Shown here in pieces: positions 47,771-57,560 of a stretch of 64,000 bases of DNA. The DNA lies in the NCBI GenBank assembly GCA_016932165.1, contig JAFGDK010000089.1, forward strand, positions 1-64,000. Reading direction: 5' to 3'. A program made the translations under genes and the position numbers. The DNA comes from Anaerolineales bacterium (GTDB lineage: Bacteria; Chloroflexota; Anaerolineae; Anaerolineales; UBA11579). Position 1 is the first letter of the stretch. Every line of letters begins with the position of its first letter. Below the pieces are notes generated by a model. The model saw nothing but the letters and a program-made list of their open reading frames with translations. It made no database searches and had not been told where the DNA came from.

Positions 47771-49024
47771 GTGATGACTGACCAGAATTTTGAGAAAAAT
47801 TTACGAAAATATGCTGAAGTTGTAATCAGGATCGGGATAAATGTTCAGCCCGGGCAACGGGTATTGTTAATGCCCTGGACGGAGAATGCCGACTTCGCCC
47901 GCCTGCTGGCTGAAGAAGCCTACAAAGCCGGCGCCAGCTTTGTGGATGTGTTATGGGATGACGAACCCCTCCGGCTGACCCGTTTTGCGCATGCCCCCAA
48001 GGACTCTTTCGACCTGCACTCAAACTGGCCATCTGAGGCTATTGTTGAGGCTGGCAAGCGCGGCGACGCGATTGTGCGCATGGCCAATCCAGACCCGACC
48101 TTACTGCTGGAACAGGACCCGGAAATCGTCAAGGTCTTCCAAAAGACGCAGTACAAGCAGTTGGCGCCGTGGTCGAACCTGGTCCGCAACCGGAGAATAA
48201 ACTGGGTCGGGATAGCGGTTCCAACTTCTCGCTGGGCAGCAAATGTGCTGCCAGATGTGCCGGAAGGGGACCGCATCGAGGCTATGTGGAACCTGATCTT
48301 CAAGATGTGCCGCATCACCACCACAAATGATCCGCTGGCAGAGTGGCAACGGCATATCGCCATACTGGCGGCGCGTTCCCGCTACCTCAATCAAAAGAAA
48401 TACACCGCCCTGAAGTTAAACGCCCCAGGTACAGATCTATGGGTCGGGTTGCCGCAGGGGCAAAAATGGCTCAGCGCCCAAATGGAAAGCCAGGCCGGGA
48501 TCCCCTCTGTGGTCAATATCCCCACCGAAGAGACATTTACCGCCCCACACCGCACACAGGTCAATGGCACCGTTCGTTCCACCAAACCTTTAAATGTGCG
48601 TGGGATGATGTACATTGACAAATTCTCGCTGACTTTCAAGGATGGCAAGGTGGTAGAGGCCAATGCAGAGGTGGGTGAGGAGCACTTGCACAACTTGTTG
48701 GAGACCGATGCCAACGCCAGCTATCTGGGCGAGATTGCCCTCGTGCCGCACAGTTCCCCAATCTCACAATCCGGCCGCTTGTTCCTCAACACCCTCTATG
48801 ATGAAAACGCCTCCTGCCATCTTGCCCTGGGGAGCGCTTATCGCTTCAGTTTCGAAGGTGGGGAAGAGATGACGCCGGAAGAATTCGAGGCCGCCGGCGG
48901 TAACAGCAGTATGATCCACACAGATTTCATGATCGGCTCCGATGCCATCGATATCGACGGTGTCACTGCCGGGGGCAAGCTGGAGCCTGTCATGCGCGGC
49001 GGCGAATGGGTTTTTGAGGTTTAG
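47771..49024 (+). CDS. Aminopeptidase, M29 family
   Basis: 417 aa; GTDLWVGLPQGQKWLSA, NIPTEETFTAPHRTQVNGTVRSTKPL, HTDFMIGSDAIDIDG. Confidence 0.93.
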   Translation: MMTDQNFEKNLRKYAEVVIRIGINVQPGQRVLLMPWTENADFARLLAEEAYKAGASFVDVLWDDEPLRLTRFAHAPKDSFDLHSNWPSEAIVEAGKRGDAIVRMANPDPTLLLEQDPEIVKVFQKTQYKQLAPWSNLVRNRRINWVGIAVPTSRWAANVLPDVPEGDRIEAMWNLIFKMCRITTTNDPLAEWQRHIAILAARSRYLNQKKYTALKLNAPGTDLWVGLPQGQKWLSAQMESQAGIPSVVNIPTEETFTAPHRTQVNGTVRSTKPLNVRGMMYIDKFSLTFKDGKVVEANAEVGEEHLHNLLETDANASYLGEIALVPHSSPISQSGRLFLNTLYDENASCHLALGSAYRFSFEGGEEMTPEEFEAAGGNSSMIHTDFMIGSDAIDIDGVTAGGKLEPVMRGGEWVFEV

Positions 49025-49087
49025 TCCATCCAAAAATCCTGTCAGCTAGATAGCCAACAAAGCAATCCAATAGAAAATTACCAGCAG

Positions 49088-49127
49088 GGGCGGGTTCACC
49101 GAGTGCAAAGCGCTCGGAACTCCGCCC
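49088..49127 (+). terminator. Hairpin with T tract, REP-like relative of 47604-47647
   Basis: GGGCGGGTTCACCGAG-tgcaaagcg-CTCGGAACTCCGCCC followed by TTTT. Confidence 0.7.
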
Positions 49128-49297
49128 TTTTCGCGCCAAAGAGATCGGGGAGGTTCCGCCAGATTTCCACCGGCGAACTGACCGCTTGGCTTAAAGGTCG
49201 GTATCTGCACAATCAATGTGACGTGATTTAGATCAGCAGGGAACCATTCAGCGCTATCAGGCGTTTTATCCTCAGGAGCGATATTCGGAGGAATACG

Positions 49298-49708
49298 ATG
49301 AAGAGAAAAGTTGGATTGATATTCTGGTTTGTGATGCTGTTCCTGGTGCTGGTGTCTTGCATTGGAGACGCAAGCGCCCAATTGGACGGAACCGCATGGC
49401 GTTTGGTCACCTATGGCGGGAAGTATGTGATCCCTGGCAGCAGTCCGACCCTGTTCTTTGAGAACGGAAGTGTTGGCGGAAATGCCAGCTGCAACAACTT
49501 TGGCGGCAATTACCAAGCACGCGGCAGCCAATTGATCATTGGTGAGACTGCCTGGACGCTGATGGCCTGCGCGGACAATCAACTAATGGAGCAGGAAAAC
49601 GCTTATATGCAGCTGCTGGATCAAACAGACAGATTCGAGTTCATTAACGGTCAGTTGGTGATCACCACTGCCGCTGGGGAGAAGTTGATCTTTGATCGGA
49701 TCGAATGA
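49298..49708 (+). CDS. META-domain (HslJ-like) secreted protein
   Basis: LDGTAWRLVTYGGK..PTLFFENGSVGGNASCNNFGGNYQARGSQLIIGETAWTLMAC. Confidence 0.88.
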   Translation: MKRKVGLIFWFVMLFLVLVSCIGDASAQLDGTAWRLVTYGGKYVIPGSSPTLFFENGSVGGNASCNNFGGNYQARGSQLIIGETAWTLMACADNQLMEQENAYMQLLDQTDRFEFINGQLVITTAAGEKLIFDRIE

Positions 49709-49756
49709 GACGACCCCGATGCCCCCGCACCGGTACCGCTGTTAGATCGCTGAAAT

Positions 49757-51616
49757 CTACTTGACCCGGTCAAGTATTTCGGCGGCCAGCTCAAACCGGT
49801 TGAAGGGCGGCATCAGGTAGATGCCCTGCCCCCACGACTTGATCTCTTCAATTTGTTCCACGGCAATCCGGACCCCTTCTTTATCCGACTGGTCTCCAGC
49901 TTTGTCAATCCGATCCAGAAGATTTTCAGGGATGTTGATCCCCGGTACCTCATGGTGCAGGAATCTGGCATGCCGGGTGTTGTACAAAGGCAGCACCCCT
50001 ACCAGGATCGGGTGCGTAAAAGGGCCGAATTCTTCTTCATAGGTCTTCAAAAACTGCCTAGCTTTCTCCAATTCATATACGGGCTGAGAGAGGAAAAAGT
50101 CAGCCCCGTTGGTGATCTTGCGGCGCAGCACCTTGATTTCTCGCTCCGGGTTCTTGGGCGTCAGGTTCAATGCACTGCCGACGAAGAAGTGAGTCGGCTC
50201 ATCAATCTCAACCCCGGCAAGATCCACTCCGCTGTTAAACCCCTGCTTGATCAATTTCACCAGGCCCGATGGCGCCAGATCGTAGTTATCCATTGCCTCT
50301 GGGTAATCTCCAATTTCGGTCGGATCACCCATCACCACAAAGATATTACGCACGCCGATGGCATGGGCAGCCAGCAAGTCACCCTGGACCCGCAGCAGAT
50401 TGCGGCCGCGGGTGGGGAAATGCAGGGTCGTCTCGATGCCCACCTGGTTCTGCAATAGATCACACACCGCCCAGGGACTCATTCGCATGCGCGCCATTGG
50501 GCTGTCTGCCACATTGATCACGTCTGCACCGGCTTCTTTCAGCAGGCTTGCACCAGCCAACACCTTGTGGGTAGAAAGGCCGCGCGGTGGATCCATCTCT
50601 ACGCAAACAGGGAATTTACCCGCTTTGAACTGCTTCGCCAGGTAGGAGAGCTTTTGCTCGGCGGGTGATGGTTCTTCCTTCTTGTCATTACGCAGCAGCG
50701 GCAAACTGATCTCGTCGCCGGGGAGCGTGGTCTCAATGGCGGCACGCATCGCCCGGATATGATCTGGGGTGGTGCCGCAGCAGCCGCCGATGATATCGGC
50801 GCCTGCCTGGCGGAAAGCCAGGGCATAATCCCCAAAGTATTCCGGTCCGGCAGGGTACATGATCCGCCCACCGACCCTTTCAGGCCAGCCGGCATTCGGC
50901 ATCACCGAGTAGTATGCAGCCGGGACTGCTGCCTTCATTTCACGCAGTATCCGCAGCAATTGGGCAGGGCCTTCAGAACAATTAACCCCGATCACATCGG
51001 CCCCGGATTGGTGCAGCCATTCGGCAGCCTTTTTAGGGGAATCACCCAGCAGGGTGCGGTCATCCCGGGTAAAGGTGATCGAGGCGATCACTGGCAGACC
51101 GCAGACCTGTTTGGCCGCCTCGATTGCCGCCCGAATTTCATACAGATCGCTGATCGTTTCGATGATGACCAGATCTATCCCGCAATTGCACATCATCTCG
51201 ATCTGTTCTGCGAAAACCTGATGGGCTTCTTCGCTGGTCACCCGGCCATAGGGGGCTAACCGGACGCCAATCGGCCCCACATCCCCGGCGATCAGCACCG
51301 GTTTGGAGGAGGCTTCCACCACTTTCTGCGCCAATCCTACTCCGGCACAGATAATCTCCTCTTGCTTGTCTCGCAACCCGTGTTCAAGCAGCTTATAGCG
51401 GTTGGCACCAAAAGTGTTGGTCGTGATCACCTGGGCGCCGGCCTCAATATAAGCCCGGTGGATATCTGCCACCATTGCCGGATTGCTGATATTAATTTCG
51501 TCCAGGCAGCTGCTAAAGGATTCTCCCATGCTGTGCAGCATGGTGCCCATCGCCCCATCAAATACCAGTGGGTTCTCCGCTTCTGCCAGTTGTTTCAGGA
51601 AATAAGCCTTCTCCAT
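49757..51616 (-). CDS. Bifunctional homocysteine S-methyltransferase / methylenetetrahydrofolate reductase
   Basis: HMT domain (LVFDGAMGTMLHSMG, ADIIGGCCGTTPDHI) fused to MetF-like domain (PVCVEMDPPRGLSTHKVL, NIFVVMGDPTEIGDYP). Confidence 0.95.
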   Translation of the reverse strand: MEKAYFLKQLAEAENPLVFDGAMGTMLHSMGESFSSCLDEINISNPAMVADIHRAYIEAGAQVITTNTFGANRYKLLEHGLRDKQEEIICAGVGLAQKVVEASSKPVLIAGDVGPIGVRLAPYGRVTSEEAHQVFAEQIEMMCNCGIDLVIIETISDLYEIRAAIEAAKQVCGLPVIASITFTRDDRTLLGDSPKKAAEWLHQSGADVIGVNCSEGPAQLLRILREMKAAVPAAYYSVMPNAGWPERVGGRIMYPAGPEYFGDYALAFRQAGADIIGGCCGTTPDHIRAMRAAIETTLPGDEISLPLLRNDKKEEPSPAEQKLSYLAKQFKAGKFPVCVEMDPPRGLSTHKVLAGASLLKEAGADVINVADSPMARMRMSPWAVCDLLQNQVGIETTLHFPTRGRNLLRVQGDLLAAHAIGVRNIFVVMGDPTEIGDYPEAMDNYDLAPSGLVKLIKQGFNSGVDLAGVEIDEPTHFFVGSALNLTPKNPEREIKVLRRKITNGADFFLSQPVYELEKARQFLKTYEEEFGPFTHPILVGVLPLYNTRHARFLHHEVPGINIPENLLDRIDKAGDQSDKEGVRIAVEQIEEIKSWGQGIYLMPPFNRFELAAEILDRVK

Positions 51617-51656
51617 CAGATTTTCACAAACACCAGAAAGCGAAGGGGATTCGTTC

Positions 51657-52337
51657 CTAGTTTCCTAACTCGGCCTCGATCAAACGGGCAAACTCAGAAA
51701 ACGGCTGCGCACCAGCCAGATATTGGCCATTGATAAAGAAGGTTGGGGTAGAAAGAGGGGCATTCAAGTTCACTAAAATTTGAATATCCCGATCGATTGT
51801 GTCCAGATAGCGGTTCTCTTCCAGGCATTCAACAAAAGCGGGCATATCCAGTTCCAACGAGTTGGCATAGGCGATATACGCATCGAAGCCAAACCCTTGC
51901 TGGTTGCTGAACAGCAGGTCATGATACTCCCAAAAAGAGTCTTGCTCACCGGCACAGTGTGCTGCATTGGCTGCCGGAACTGCCTCCGGATGGAGCTGCT
52001 CCAGCGGCAGGTCTTTATAAACATATTGGACCACATCCCCGTATTCGGCAAGGATCCTGTCAAAGGTCTCGTTATGATACTGGCGGCAGTAGGGACACTG
52101 GTAATCGCTGAACTCTATAATTGTCACCGGGGTATCCGCAGAACCGAGGACTGCATCATCTTCGTAGATCGGAATATCAAACTTCTGCGCAGCCGTGTCC
52201 GCAGCCGCACTTACTTCGATAGTGGGGGTAGCCCAAACCTGGTACCCAACAAATAATCCCGCCAGGAACATGACCGGCAGCAATGCCATCAGGGCAGCTG
52301 TCGATGTGAAAGTTGATTTCTTCTTATTTCGGCTCAT
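51657..52337 (-). CDS. Membrane-anchored thioredoxin-fold (DsbA/Thioredoxin_4-like) protein
   Basis: TM anchor; VTIIEFSDYQCPYCRQYHNETFDRIL; C-terminal STPTFFINGQYLAGAQPF. Start MSRNKKK preferred. Confidence 0.92.
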   Translation of the reverse strand: MSRNKKKSTFTSTAALMALLPVMFLAGLFVGYQVWATPTIEVSAAADTAAQKFDIPIYEDDAVLGSADTPVTIIEFSDYQCPYCRQYHNETFDRILAEYGDVVQYVYKDLPLEQLHPEAVPAANAAHCAGEQDSFWEYHDLLFSNQQGFGFDAYIAYANSLELDMPAFVECLEENRYLDTIDRDIQILVNLNAPLSTPTFFINGQYLAGAQPFSEFARLIEAELGN

Positions 52338-52458
52338 CGCCTTACCTTTCCTAAAAGATATTTGAATAATCGAATACATAAAAAAATATCGCGGTGATTA
52401 TATCATCAATGCTCAACTGATCGGATTAGTTTTATCCAGATTCCCTTATAATACCAGT

Positions 52459-53226
52459 ATGGAAAATCTTCTCCGTCTGCCGCCGGAATTCGATTCCCCT
52501 CTGATGAATGCAGCTGGTACCCTGGGGTTCACGCCTGATCTGCGCCTGCCGTTGATTTGGCAAGAATTCGGCGCGTTCATCACCAACCCGGTCAGCACCA
52601 AACCGCGCAAACCGTCTTTGGGGAGGCGCTGGCAGACCTTCCCAGGCGGGGCACTGATCCACAGCGGGTTCCCAAATCCCGGCTTCAGGCAAGTTGTGCA
52701 GAATTATGCGGCCCAATGGGCCCTATCCCCCATCCCGGTGATCGTGCATTTGCTGGCCGACAGCCCTGATATTCTGCGCAAGACAATCGAGCAACTGGAG
52801 ACGCTCGAAAATATCCGGGCGGTTGAGATCGGCTTTCCCGATGAGATCAGCCTGACTGAGGTGCGAGAAGTGATTGCCGCCTGCATGGGAGAATTAACCC
52901 TGATCGCCCAGATACCCCTCTCCCGGCCGGTGGAGATGGGTGAAACCTGTCTGGATGCAGGCGCTGCTGCCATCAGCCTGGCGCCGCCGCGCGGCACTTT
53001 GCCCGGGGATTCGGGGGGACAGTCTGGGAGGATCTATGGCCCGGCAATATTTCCGCTGGCACTGCAGGCAGTTCGCCAGTTAGTAATTGCCAAAATACCC
53101 GTGATTGGTGCCGGGGGTGTTTACAGCCGTATCCAGGCAGACGCAATGCATAATCTTGGTGCGCTGGCTGTCCAGATAGATCTAGCCATCTGGCGCGGGG
53201 ATTGGTTTGTGAAGGAGGAATTGTGA
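52459..53226 (+). CDS. Dihydroorotate dehydrogenase-like TIM-barrel protein (divergent)
   Basis: SPLMNAAGTLGF, FGAFITNPVSTKPRKP, IPVIGAGGVYSRIQADAMHNLGALAVQI; lacks the usual N-x-S-C-P-N motif. Confidence 0.8.
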   Translation: MENLLRLPPEFDSPLMNAAGTLGFTPDLRLPLIWQEFGAFITNPVSTKPRKPSLGRRWQTFPGGALIHSGFPNPGFRQVVQNYAAQWALSPIPVIVHLLADSPDILRKTIEQLETLENIRAVEIGFPDEISLTEVREVIAACMGELTLIAQIPLSRPVEMGETCLDAGAAAISLAPPRGTLPGDSGGQSGRIYGPAIFPLALQAVRQLVIAKIPVIGAGGVYSRIQADAMHNLGALAVQIDLAIWRGDWFVKEEL

Positions 53227-53897
53227 TGGAGATTATCCCGGGTGTTTATCAGCAAAAGAATGCGATCGTCAATTGGTACCTGATTGTTGAGGACCAAAAT
53301 ATCACCATGGTAGATGCCGGTGTACGTTCAACCTACCGGCAGGTAACAAATCTGATCCACTCATTGGGCAGACGAGTCACCGATCTTAGCAGGATATTGC
53401 TGACCCACGCGGATCTCGACCACGTTGGGGCGGCCCAGGCTTTGAAGCAAGCCAGTGGAGCAAAGGTTTTTGCCAGCCAGATCGCTGCACAAGCCCTGGC
53501 GGCAGGTCATTCCTCCCGCACCCTCAAGATGGGCATTCTGACACCGCTGTTTAGCCGGGTTGAACGCCTGAATGGCAGCATGCAGGTAGAGGTGGATGAA
53601 ATCCTATCAGACGGTCAGATTCTGCCGGTACTTGGCGGTCTGAAGGTGATCAAAACCCCGGGTCATACCCCGTGCCATCTTTCCTATTTTTCCTTAGAAT
53701 ATCAGCTGCTGTTTGCCGGAGATGCAGTCCGCAACCAACCGGATGCAGTTGGGTATAACCAGTCTAAACTGACCAATTGGGATCATCAGGTTATGCGCCA
53801 GTCTGTCAAAATGCTGGCAGACCTGAGACCTGAGATTGTGGCCTGCGGCCATGGACCGGTTGTATTCAATGCCCGGGAGAAATTTCCCCAAAGCTAA
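53226..53897 (+). CDS. MBL-fold metallo-hydrolase
   Basis: LTHADLDHVGAAQAL, TPGHTPCHLSYFS, LLFAGDAV; ATG overlaps the upstream TGA. Confidence 0.93.
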   Translation: MEIIPGVYQQKNAIVNWYLIVEDQNITMVDAGVRSTYRQVTNLIHSLGRRVTDLSRILLTHADLDHVGAAQALKQASGAKVFASQIAAQALAAGHSSRTLKMGILTPLFSRVERLNGSMQVEVDEILSDGQILPVLGGLKVIKTPGHTPCHLSYFSLEYQLLFAGDAVRNQPDAVGYNQSKLTNWDHQVMRQSVKMLADLRPEIVACGHGPVVFNAREKFPQS

Positions 53898-53982
53898 CAG
53901 TTCATCACCCCTCTGTGATAAACTGCAGCACAATCAAAAGCGCAGTGCTTTGACCAAATTGATTTAATACAGGAAGCGTCTA

Positions 53983-56900
53983 ATGAAGAATTTAACCCAA
54001 TATACCCGCAAGGGGTTTATCCAAGCTTTGGAAGAGCGCGTCATGGTGTATGACGGCGCTAACGGTACCATGCTCCAGGCAATGAACCTGACTGCTGACG
54101 ATTTTGGCGGCGAGCAATTTAACGGCTGCTACGATTATCTGGCCATCTCCAAACCAGAAGCTGTCGAAGCAGTCCACCGGGCGTATTTTGAAGTTGGGGT
54201 CGATGTGGTTGAGACCAATACCTTTCGCGCTAACCCGCTGACCCTTGAGGAATATGGTCTTGGCGACCTGGCTTTCGAGATCAATAAAGCCGCCGCTGAA
54301 GTGGCGCGCAAAGCCGCGGAAGACTTCAGCACCTCTGAGCAGCCGCGCTTTGTGGCTGGCTCAATCGGCCCCTCAGGGATGCTGCCCTCGGCAGACGATC
54401 CCACCCTTTCAGACATCACCTATGACCAGCTGGTTGAAATCTTCCGGGTGCAGGCTGGCGGTTTGATTGCCGGGGGCGTGGATGTACTGCTGATCGAAAC
54501 CTCACAGGATATCCTCGAGGTCAAGGCCGCAATTGAGGGTATCCAGAAAGCCTTTGAGGACAGCGGCGAGGTGATCCCAATCCAGTGCCAGGTGACCCTG
54601 GATACCAGCGGCAGGATGCTGTTGGGTACTGATATTGCCTCGGCGCTGACTATTCTGGAGAAATTGCCGATTGCTGTGATCGGATTGAACTGCTCCACCG
54701 GCCCGGAACACATGCGTGAGCCGATCAGCTTTCTGGGCAAGAACGCCGCCCTGCCGGTCTCCGCAATTCCAAATGCAGGGCTGCCGCTGAATGTGGATGG
54801 GCAGGCTGTCTATCCGCTGGAGCCGGTCCCATACGCCGAAGCGATGCATGAATTTGTGACCAAATTTAATGTCAGCGTGGTGGGAGGATGCTGCGGTACC
54901 ACCCCGGCACACCTGGAGAAGCTGGTCGAGAAAGTGCACGGACAGCCCACTCCAGAAAGACCCCACCACAAACTTGCCCGGCTGTCTTCCTCGATTTCGG
55001 CAGTCGATATGGCCCAGGAACCGCGCCCTTTCCTGATCGGAGAACGGCTGAATGCCACCGGCAGTCGGGCTTTCAAACGCATGCTGCTGGCCAAAGATTG
55101 GGATGCGATGGTGGAACTGGCCCGAGACCAGATCAACGGCGGGGCGCACGCCCTGGATATCTCTGTGGCGGTGACAGAAGACCCGGATGAAATCGGCCTG
55201 ATGACCACCCTGGTCAAACGGTTAGCCATGAGCGTGGAAGCGCCCCTGGTCATCGACACGACCGAGCCGGAGGTGATGGAAGCCGCCCTCAAGGTGGCAC
55301 CGGGGCGCTGCCTGCTCAACTCTACCCACCTGGAAGCTGGCCCTGATAAACTGCACCGGGTACTGGAGATTGCCAAACGACACAATGCCGCAGTGTTGAT
55401 CTTGACGATTGATGAAGACGGCATGGCCAAGACAGTCGAGCGCAAGCTTGAGATCGCCAGACGCATCTATGAGTTTGCCGTCAACAAGTATTCTTTTGCC
55501 CCAGAAGACCTGGTCTACGACACACTCACCTTCCCGCTTTCTACTGGTGATCCAGAATTCGCCAACTCGGCTGTCGCCACGATCGACTCCATCCGCCAGA
55601 TTAAAGCTCAACTGCCGGGTGTGTTTACATCATTGGGCGTCAGCAATGTTTCCTTTGGGCTCAGCCCGGCAGCCCGTCCGGTCTTGAACAGCATGATGCT
55701 CCATTTTGCGGTCCAGGCTGGCCTGGATATGGCCATCGTACATGCTTCCAAGGTGCGTCCCTACGTAGAGATCCCGGAAGAAGAACGGAAGCTAATGGAA
55801 GACTTAATCTTCAACAAACGCCCCGATGCCCTGCAGCGGGTGATCGAGTTCTATCAGCATGTGCAGGTCAGCGATGAGACCGGCGCAGACCCAACCGAGG
55901 GGATGACCCCGGAAGAACGCCTGTACTGGAGCATCCTGCACCGCCATAAGGAGGGGGTTGAAGCGGCGATTGACGAGATCATCAACCGCAAAGAGATGGG
56001 CAGCGACCACGAATCGGCAGTCAACATCTTAAATAATACCCTCCTGCCGGCCATGAAAGAGGTCGGTGACCGCTTTGGAGCCGGGGAACTGATCCTGCCG
56101 TTTGTGCTCCAATCCGCCGAGGTGATGAAAAAGACCGTCTCCCATCTGGACAACTATCTGGAAAAACTTGAAGGTATCAGCAAGGGGAAGGTGGTATTGG
56201 CCACCGTATATGGGGATGTGCATGACATCGGCAAGAATCTGGTAAAAACCATTCTGGCCAATAATGGCTATGAAGTTGTTGACCTGGGAAAACAGGTCCC
56301 TGCCGATACCATCATCAGCAAAGCCGAGGAAGTTGGTGCCGATGCAATCGGTTTGAGCGCCCTGCTGGTTAGCACTAGCAAACAAATGCCGCTGATCGTG
56401 AATCAATTGCAGCGCCGGGGAATGGAGATTCCCGTGCTGATCGGCGGAGCCGCCATCAACCGCCGCTTTGGCTGGCGAATTTTACAGACCGAGTCAGGGG
56501 TTCTGTATCCACCAGGCGTGTTCTACTGCGCAGATGCCTTCGAAGGCCTCAGTGTGATGGAAAGGCTTGTGGACGAGGAAAAGCGTCAAGGACTATTGGA
56601 AGAACTTGTCGCCAAAGCAGAAACAGAACTGGATCGAAAACCGAGGGCAAAAAAGGCTGTCGCAGAGGTTGCCAGCCGGGTGCCCCCAGCAAAATCAATC
56701 CCCAACGTGCCTGGGTGGGGACCGCGATTGGTAGCAGAAATGCCGCTCCAGATGGTCTTCGAACACCTCTCAATCAAGGAATTATTCCGTCTCTCCTGGG
56801 GGGCGAAAAACACCCGCGGCGAAGAATGGGAGAGATTGCAGCGAGAGTTCCAAGGCCGTTTGGACCGCATGAAGCGCGAAGCGCAGCAAACCGGCTGGCT

Positions 56901-57489
56901 CAAACCGCAGGGCGTCTATGGGTATTGGCCTGCCCAGGCGGAAGGAAATGATCTCCTCATCTACGCCCCGGATTCACTCTCCGGAACTCCATCAGAGATT
57001 GCCCGTTTCAGCTTCCCGCGGCAGGGGGCAGGAGAAGGGCTGTGTCTGGCGGATTATTTTTCAGCGGCAGATTCAGGCCGGATGGATGTGGTTGCCCTGC
57101 AGGTGGTGACTGTTGGTCAGCAAGCCACAGACCAATTTGATGCCTTGCAGGAAGAAGGCGATTATTCTGCAGGGTATTACGTTCACGGGCTGGCGGTGCA
57201 AACTGCGGAGGCCGCTGCAGAATACCTGCACCGGCATATTAGACGGGAACTAGGCCTGCCTGAGGGTCAGGGGAAGCGCTACTCCTGGGGCTACCCAGCG
57301 ATCCCGGACCTGGACGACCACCGGATTGTCTTCAATCTGCTCCCCGCTGAAGAGCAGTTGGGCATGTCGCTGACCTCTGCTTTTCAGCTTGTTCCAGAAC
57401 AATCCACTGCTGCAATCGTGATCCACCATCCGGAGGCAAAGTATTACAGCACCGGCACCAGCCGGGTAGAACAGCTCATGGGTGAGTAG
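53983..57489 (+). CDS. metH: Cobalamin-dependent methionine synthase
   Basis: 1168 aa; HMT domain, pterin-binding domain (GERLNATGSRAFK), B12 motif DVHDIGKNLV, C-terminal activation-like domain. Confidence 0.96.
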   Translation: MKNLTQYTRKGFIQALEERVMVYDGANGTMLQAMNLTADDFGGEQFNGCYDYLAISKPEAVEAVHRAYFEVGVDVVETNTFRANPLTLEEYGLGDLAFEINKAAAEVARKAAEDFSTSEQPRFVAGSIGPSGMLPSADDPTLSDITYDQLVEIFRVQAGGLIAGGVDVLLIETSQDILEVKAAIEGIQKAFEDSGEVIPIQCQVTLDTSGRMLLGTDIASALTILEKLPIAVIGLNCSTGPEHMREPISFLGKNAALPVSAIPNAGLPLNVDGQAVYPLEPVPYAEAMHEFVTKFNVSVVGGCCGTTPAHLEKLVEKVHGQPTPERPHHKLARLSSSISAVDMAQEPRPFLIGERLNATGSRAFKRMLLAKDWDAMVELARDQINGGAHALDISVAVTEDPDEIGLMTTLVKRLAMSVEAPLVIDTTEPEVMEAALKVAPGRCLLNSTHLEAGPDKLHRVLEIAKRHNAAVLILTIDEDGMAKTVERKLEIARRIYEFAVNKYSFAPEDLVYDTLTFPLSTGDPEFANSAVATIDSIRQIKAQLPGVFTSLGVSNVSFGLSPAARPVLNSMMLHFAVQAGLDMAIVHASKVRPYVEIPEEERKLMEDLIFNKRPDALQRVIEFYQHVQVSDETGADPTEGMTPEERLYWSILHRHKEGVEAAIDEIINRKEMGSDHESAVNILNNTLLPAMKEVGDRFGAGELILPFVLQSAEVMKKTVSHLDNYLEKLEGISKGKVVLATVYGDVHDIGKNLVKTILANNGYEVVDLGKQVPADTIISKAEEVGADAIGLSALLVSTSKQMPLIVNQLQRRGMEIPVLIGGAAINRRFGWRILQTESGVLYPPGVFYCADAFEGLSVMERLVDEEKRQGLLEELVAKAETELDRKPRAKKAVAEVASRVPPAKSIPNVPGWGPRLVAEMPLQMVFEHLSIKELFRLSWGAKNTRGEEWERLQREFQGRLDRMKREAQQTGWLKPQGVYGYWPAQAEGNDLLIYAPDSLSGTPSEIARFSFPRQGAGEGLCLADYFSAADSGRMDVVALQVVTVGQQATDQFDALQEEGDYSAGYYVHGLAVQTAEAAAEYLHRHIRRELGLPEGQGKRYSWGYPAIPDLDDHRIVFNLLPAEEQLGMSLTSAFQLVPEQSTAAIVIHHPEAKYYSTGTSRVEQLMGE

Positions 57490-57508
57490 AGGTAGCAGGA
57501 TAGATGAA

Positions 57509-57551
57509 GATATCAAATGAGGCGCAGTTACGCTGCGCCTCATTTGATATC
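57509..57551. terminator. Bidirectional terminator, 19-bp perfect hairpin
   Basis: GATATCAAATGAGGCGCAG-TTACG-CTGCGCCTCATTTGATATC between convergent metH and helicase genes. Confidence 0.85.
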
Positions 57552-57560
57552 TGGCAAAAG

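Noticed and set aside
53898-53982. Possible cobalamin or SAM riboswitch upstream of metH
   Set aside because: The 85-nt leader shows no B12-box or S-box-like core and is too short for a cobalamin riboswitch; only weak short repeats.
54502-55466. Overlapping minus-strand ORFs opposite metH
   Set aside because: Low-quality compositions; metH reading frame is unambiguous.
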